A DNA stretch of 64,000 nucleotides from Acetobacter oeni (lineage in GTDB: Bacteria > Pseudomonadota > Alphaproteobacteria > Acetobacterales > Acetobacteraceae), in assembly GCF_011516825.1 (NCBI RefSeq), contig NZ_WOTA01000019.1:1-64000 (forward strand), written 5' to 3'. The notes beneath the pieces are model-generated. The model saw only the letters and a list, made by a program, of their open reading frames with translations, did no database searches and had not been told where the DNA came from. Positions 60,058 to 64,000 of the stretch are shown here, in pieces. The first letter of the stretch is position 1. The number at the start of each line of letters is the position of its first letter. Position numbers and translations under genes: made by a program.

Positions 60058-61151
60058 GACACGTGGCCGGAAGTTCGTATCTGCGGGGTTGCACTGATGG
60101 CGATCCCGGAGAGGCGGGAAGCCAGAGTATCTGCTGAGCCGCAGAATCCGGTGGCGCCGGTTCGCCTGGCAAGGCCAGGGGCCTGCGCGAAGGGACAGGC
60201 GGCGGGAAATTCAGCGAAGGTCGTGCCCCCGGCCCTGCTGACAGCCAACAAGCCTGAGGCGCCGCTGTTACCGGCATGACCGAGCAGCACGCTGGCCGAG
60301 GCAGGTCCGAGTGCCTCGGCCATAGTTATGAGAAGCAGGTCGAATTCTGAAACATTACCAGGCTGGCCGGCGATAAGCGAAACGCCTGCTTCCGGCGTTA
60401 TGGTCGCGATCATTCCTGCGGAAAGAACATGAACCGGCCCGGCGCGGAGCGGCCCCGGCGCGCTCTGCTTCATCGGGGCTGCTCCCTGAGGAACGATGTC
60501 GTTGAGCCACGCGACGAACGCGGCGAAAAAGCCGGGGTCGATATCGGTCGCCAGGAGCAGAGGAGCTGCCACCGGGTCCAGTCCGACGAGCAGGCGAATG
60601 ACGGAACCGATCGCACCGTCGCCGGCCAGTAGTACAATAAGACGGGGGGTAATGGACGTGTCCGGTCGTTCCGGCGCTTTCATTGGTTCAATGGCAACCT
60701 TTTTTGCTGTCCGTGCACATGCCACGATACGGGAGGCGAGTGTCTGAGCGGGATGGCCTGGAACCAGACGCGGCATCAGGGCCAGAGCACCTGAGCGCAG
60801 GGCTTCAAACGCTATCTCAGGATCTGGCGTTGCGGGATCTGCTGTCACGATGATTGGCGTGGGCTGACGGACCATGATGGAGCGCGTGATCTGCAGACCG
60901 TTCATACCTGGCAGGTCGGTGCGGAGTACGATCAGGTCGGGAACGGTACTGGCAATGAGATCGAAAGCCTCTTCAGAATCCGATGCTTCGCCGCAGATGC
61001 TGGCGTTGGGCAGAGCGATTATGGCATTTCCCAAAGTCTGCCGGACAGCCGGATCGTCATCGACCAGAAGAATTCTGACAGCTGATCCATCATCGGGCAG
61101 AGACGGATTTCTGCGGAAAGCGGCTTCTAACGAAAAGATTTTGTCAGACAC
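60054..61151 (-). CDS. CheB-like protein lacking all catalytic residues (pseudo-CheB)
   Basis: A 365-residue protein with the CheB layout: receiver (about 25-145), linker, and a methylesterase-like domain (about 168-350). The fold markers are clear (VRILLVDDDP, LPGMNGLQ, PLLLATDIDPGFFAAF, VLLGHAGNSGASGLLAVSRAGG). Compared with CheB, the phospho-acceptor Asp is Arg77, the nucleophile Ser is Asp178, the catalytic His is Asp203 and the catalytic Asp is Ser296. A receiver or methylesterase reaction is therefore not expected; a scaffold or binding role is inferred. It heads the operon with two histidine kinases (4-nt overlap). No cheA, cheW, cheR or mcp gene is near. Confidence 0.8.
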   Translation of the reverse strand: MSDKIFSLEAAFRRNPSLPDDGSAVRILLVDDDPAVRQTLGNAIIALPNASICGEASDSEEAFDLIASTVPDLIVLRTDLPGMNGLQITRSIMVRQPTPIIVTADPATPDPEIAFEALRSGALALMPRLVPGHPAQTLASRIVACARTAKKVAIEPMKAPERPDTSITPRLIVLLAGDGAIGSVIRLLVGLDPVAAPLLLATDIDPGFFAAFVAWLNDIVPQGAAPMKQSAPGPLRAGPVHVLSAGMIATITPEAGVSLIAGQPGNVSEFDLLLITMAEALGPASASVLLGHAGNSGASGLLAVSRAGGTTFAEFPAACPFAQAPGLARRTGATGFCGSADTLASRLSGIAISATPQIRTSGHVS

Positions 61152-61396
61152 AGTCAGTATCCGACCGGAATAGCAAACAGGAGCATATCGTTGCCGGTTT
61201 TTGATGGAACTTCATTTATCGGCACCTGACTCTCTGTCTTCCGTGTGTGAAGCATGAACAGCGGACGTCAGCATACGATGAGACGCATCGACATGCTTTT
61301 CGCAAGTTCGTGAACAACCGGTTTCTGAAATTTTTAAACGAGACGAATCACCTCAGCCGGTTATCTGCCATCTCCTCCGCACAGATCATGAAACTC

Positions 61397-62902
61397 CTAT
61401 ACCGGGATGGCTGCCTGCGAGCCCTCGTCCAGTCTTGCGGTCAGTTTCATAGCCTGTGCGAGACGGGTCAGGCGACGACGGACCGCGTCTCCACGCACAG
61501 CAACGCGGGCGGATGTCAGGTGAAGACAGAGTTCGCTGCCCGTCAGTTCCAGCCGGGTTCCGTCGAGCAGGGTTTCGGTGCCACCGCACAGGACATAGGC
61601 AAGGCGGAGCGCCAGGCCGAGCGTAACAGCCCAGGTAAAAGCCTCGTCATCCAGCAGGGATCTGGACGTTCTGAGATATGGCGCGGTATCGGGCTCGGCC
61701 TCGTAGCGAACGGCCAGAGCCAGAGCCAGGCTGGCACGTGCCTGATGGTCGAATCCCGCACCCTGAACCCAGAGCACGCGCATATAAGTCTGTTCAGCCC
61801 GATATTCCGGATGATCGTGGCTTCCGACATCAGAGAGACGGCAGGCGGCCAGACGAAGGCGACGCTGACGCGGGGTTTCACTGCGGAAAATCGAGTCTGT
61901 CCAGGAAATCAGAGCATCAGGCAACGTGTCGCTGCGTCCCAGACGGGCACACATACCCCTGGAGACGGTTTCGAGCGGGTCCAGGGCCTGGAGATCCGGG
62001 GCGACGCTGGTCGCATACCAGCCTTCCCGCAGGCCATCGACGCAGAAAACGATTTTTTCCGGTTCAACACGCCTGATCAGGCGGCGGAGGACCGTGGCGG
62101 CAAAAGGCACGTCGTCAAGGCGCTTCCTAGGAGCATTGGGCAGACGCTCGAGCGCGCGACGGTTGCTCTGGATCAGCCAGCCGGTCATGTCACGGGCGGC
62201 CTGCGGGGTCAGTGTATAATAATGGACGATATTGAGCGGATAATTTGTCCGGGCTATTTCCAGGCGAGCGAGTGCGCGGAATGCGCCGCCAACAAGATAG
62301 AGTGTCTTGCCGCGCATTTCGTTAAGCCACTGAACGCCATGAAGATCGGCATCGGCAATGGCTTTGGCATGGGTGACATCGCCGCTTGCCCGGTCGCTGA
62401 GGCGGATGACGCCGAGCGGGAGTGTGTCGGCATTGTGCCGGCCTTCGCTGTCGAGACGGATGAGTTCCAGCGAACCGCCACCGATATCCGCGACAAGACC
62501 GTTGGCCTCGGGGATGCCGCAAAGCACGCCAAGGGCAGAATGGTCGGCTTCCTCGATGCCTGAGAGGATACGGATCGGCACGTCGGGCATGAGTTCGCGG
62601 AGTGAGGCGACGAATTCCGGGCCGTTTGTCGCATCGCGGACAGCAGCGGTCGCAAGGACTTCAAACGGAGAGGCGTTCATACCACGCGCGATGGCGTGGA
62701 AGCGGCGAAGAACGTCCACAGCCATGGCAACGCCATCTTCGTTCAGTCTGCCGGTTGTTGTCAGGCCGCGACCAAGGCGCAGGACGGCCTTTTCATTGAA
62801 AATAGGAACCGGATTGCGGGAGATTCCGTCGAACACGACCATACGGACGGAGTTGGAGCCGAGATCGACGACGGCAGAGCGTGCCGGGGGGTCAGCCTGC
62901 AT
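61397..62902 (-). CDS. ppx: Ppx/GppA exopolyphosphatase family protein
   Basis: A 501-residue ASKHA-fold phosphatase that degrades polyphosphate or pppGpp. Signatures are the N-terminal phosphate-binding VVDLGSNSVRMVVFDG, the LATAAVRDATNG segment with its conserved Arg, LSGIEEADHSALGVL, and VADIGGGSLELIRL. A C-terminal HD-like helical domain (SDVGSHDHPEYRAEQTYMRVL) and a final small domain follow, as in alphaproteobacterial Ppx. The ATG at 62902 has GAGG within about 10 nt. The upstream 570 nt contain no recognised gene. It is monocistronic as far as can be seen. Confidence 0.93.
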   Translation of the reverse strand: MQADPPARSAVVDLGSNSVRMVVFDGISRNPVPIFNEKAVLRLGRGLTTTGRLNEDGVAMAVDVLRRFHAIARGMNASPFEVLATAAVRDATNGPEFVASLRELMPDVPIRILSGIEEADHSALGVLCGIPEANGLVADIGGGSLELIRLDSEGRHNADTLPLGVIRLSDRASGDVTHAKAIADADLHGVQWLNEMRGKTLYLVGGAFRALARLEIARTNYPLNIVHYYTLTPQAARDMTGWLIQSNRRALERLPNAPRKRLDDVPFAATVLRRLIRRVEPEKIVFCVDGLREGWYATSVAPDLQALDPLETVSRGMCARLGRSDTLPDALISWTDSIFRSETPRQRRLRLAACRLSDVGSHDHPEYRAEQTYMRVLWVQGAGFDHQARASLALALAVRYEAEPDTAPYLRTSRSLLDDEAFTWAVTLGLALRLAYVLCGGTETLLDGTRLELTGSELCLHLTSARVAVRGDAVRRRLTRLAQAMKLTARLDEGSQAAIPV

Positions 62903-63474
62903 AAATGCTCCTCTCGGGCGCTTTCGGGCGCCGGGGCTGCTCGGGCGCGAAAGAATCTGTCCCTTACGCTCCTGTCATGAGCAGCCCTATAGCCGATCAC
63001 GTCGCGGATACCAAAGCCAGAGTGCTATGAATTTTGTGTTTTTTCTGTCACGACAATTCCGCAGAGAACCGAACGCTGTATTAACGCGAAATTCCGCTCC
63101 GGATTTCGACCGGCATCGTTGTCGCGGCATTTCCTGTCACTCGGCGGGAACGCTTTCCTGCATCTGATTCTACATTTCGGCGCACCTGTTTTCTGGTGCC
63201 GGCGACTATTATGTCGTCATTCGTCGAACAGGCTGTAGCTGGTCGCGTCTTCGATCCGGAGACTGCGTGTATCGCACCGTTTTCTCTCTGACCGAAAATC
63301 ACGACGATTGCGGGAACATTCCCGGATTTAATGTTTTACCTGAACAGTTCAATATGGTTGCAAAATCCGGTTCGTCTGTCGCGCAATATATGAAGATATA
63401 TTATGGCGCAACATTGCTATAGAATGGAGTGGCGGCCAGATTTATAGCTGATTCTACAGTCTCAGGACATTTAC
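62903..63474. other. gene-poor region upstream of ppx
   Basis: About 570 nt between the ppx start and two tiny plus-strand ORFs. The short ORFs in it have no recognised motif or ribosome-binding site. The right part (63320-63420) is A+T-rich and holds a symmetric hairpin (next entry) and a TATAGAAT sequence near 63418-63425 that could be a -10 box for the small ORFs. No tRNA or known RNA family was recognised. Confidence 0.4.
63381..63409. repeat. A+T-rich inverted repeat
   Basis: GCGC-AATATAT, loop GAAG, ATATATT, three bases, GCGC. The inner seven pairs are perfect and the outer GCGC pairs close the hairpin after a three-base bulge. There is no T-run, so it is not a typical terminator. It could be an operator or a remnant of a mobile element end. 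Confidence 0.5.
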
Positions 63475-63567
63475 ATGGCGTTGAGACAGATCAAACATGA
63501 ATTATGGATGAACGTGTACCTGAGAAAAGATCTGTCGGCAATTAAAACCCGGTGTGCGGATCACTAA
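63475..63567 (+). CDS. possible small ORF, 30 residues
   Basis: ATG at 63475 to TAA at 63565-63567, encoding a basic peptide beginning MALRQIKHELWMNVYLRKDL. An AGGA lies about 9 nt before the ATG. I do not recognise it. It overlaps the next small ORF by 14 nt in another frame, so the two could be coupled genes or one gene of about 70 codons with a frameshift near 63550. Confidence 0.35.
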   Translation: MALRQIKHELWMNVYLRKDLSAIKTRCADH

Positions 63568-63679
63568 TTTTGTCGAGCGGGCCGATGGAAAGCGGCTCCC
63601 TGAAGAGCTTGTGAAAGCGTTCCGGACTCTGAAAAAAAATCATGCCAACGACCACCAGACAGGGCGAAAGATTGCATGA
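63554..63679 (+). CDS. possible small ORF, 41 residues
   Basis: GTG at 63554 to TGA at 63677-63679, encoding a charged helical peptide (VRITNFVERADGKRLPEELV...), rich in Lys, Arg and Glu. No clear ribosome-binding site is seen; the start overlaps the end of the 30-residue ORF. It resembles no family I know. It may be the C-terminal half of a frameshifted small gene. Confidence 0.3.
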   Translation: MRITNFVERADGKRLPEELVKAFRTLKKNHANDHQTGRKIA

Positions 63680-63741
63680 GTTCCCTGCGACTCTCTTCAG
63701 ATGATTGCAGTGAAGTCAGTCACAGGGATTATTTTCCGATA

Positions 63742-64000
63742 TCAGGCTGAAAGAGCAGCGGCGACATCTTCCGACAGATCGAAATTGGCATAAACATTCT
63801 GCACGTCGTCGCTGTCTTCCAGCACATCCAGAAGTTTTAGTACGCTGCGGGCTTTCTCTTCATCAAGCGGGACAGAGTTTTCTGGACGCCAGTCGAGTTT
63901 AGCCTTTTCCGGCTCGCCAAAGCGGGCTTCCAGGGCATCCCGCACTGTGAAGAAAGATTCAACAGCGCAGGTAATCTCATGGTTCTCATCCGCAGAGACG
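63742..64000 (-). CDS. YebC/PmpR family protein, C-terminal part
   Basis: The last 86 codons of a YebC/PmpR (TACO1-like) protein; the 5' end lies beyond the right edge. Read on the minus strand, the fragment gives [24 protein letters not shown], then [46 protein letters not shown]. This is the typical C-terminal domain with its 'LEDxDDVQxVYxNxD' end. Members act as transcriptional regulators or help ribosomes translate polyproline stretches. The stop is at 63742. Confidence 0.93.
   Translation of the reverse strand, partial: VSADENHEITCAVESFFTVRDALEARFGEPEKAKLDWRPENSVPLDEEKARSVLKLLDVLEDSDDVQNVYANFDLSEDVAAALSA

Noticed and set aside
61247-62563. 438-codon plus-strand ORF opposite ppx
   Set aside because: It is a shadow of the Ppx/GppA gene and has no recognised motif.

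Overview
The window is G+C-rich DNA from an alphaproteobacterium, most likely an acetic acid bacterium (Acetobacteraceae). This inference rests on the IS5-type transposase start at the left edge, the gluQRS and hslVU gene arrangements, a groESL operon with CIRCE operators, a long TonB receptor and a eutBC/permease set without microcompartment genes. No rRNA, tRNA, CRISPR array or complete prophage was found.

Layout. 0-0.35 kb: the end of an insertion sequence cuts an HNH endonuclease gene. 0.5-6.9 kb: gluQRS, two tandem class I aminotransferases, a 2-oxoglutarate/Fe(II) oxygenase and an M3 oligopeptidase. 6.9-8.6 kb: 1.7 kb without a convincing gene. 8.6-11.3 kb: groES-groEL with a heat-shock-like promoter and two CIRCE operators, then a cold-shock gene. 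11.4-15.9 kb: adenine deaminase, a 42-residue membrane protein, a flavin reductase, a 3-hydroxyisobutyryl-CoA hydrolase and a lipoprotein. 16.1-19.9 kb: an envelope-assembly operon (YfgM-like, BamB, Der). 20-30.7 kb: envelope polysaccharide and membrane genes (GT2, a GT-C-like protein, asparagine synthase-like, GT4, GT9), mixed with dihydroorotase, a YitT protein and a CAAX protease broken by a stop codon. 31-33.6 kb: a CotH-kinase-like protein with two Ig-like repeats. 33.9-42.6 kb: argG, an FKBP lipoprotein, cytochrome c, trpS, cinA/pncC, an H-NOX/diguanylate cyclase pair, sufE and hslVU. 42.9-46.5 kb: two more polytopic membrane proteins, the first a paralogue of the one at 21-22.7 kb. 46.6-56 kb: ethanolamine catabolism (permease, eutC, eutB, an AraC-type regulator), then phospholipase C and a TonB-dependent receptor. 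56.2-61.2 kb: a three-gene signalling operon. 61.4-64 kb: ppx, two tiny ORFs and the 3' end of a YebC-family gene.

How genes work together. The H-NOX protein carries the canonical haem residues and overlaps the diguanylate cyclase gene by one base, so it probably couples NO to c-di-GMP. The TonB receptor and phospholipase C form an operon facing the eut genes, which suggests phospholipid head-group scavenging. groESL and hslVU share similar heat-shock-type promoter sequences.

The most unusual system is the operon at 56.2-61.2 kb. Two soluble multi-receiver histidine kinases are overlapped by a CheB-like protein. In that protein the phospho-acceptor Asp and all three methylesterase catalytic residues are replaced, and no other chemotaxis gene is visible. 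All calls come from reading the sequence and recalled family knowledge; no database search was possible.
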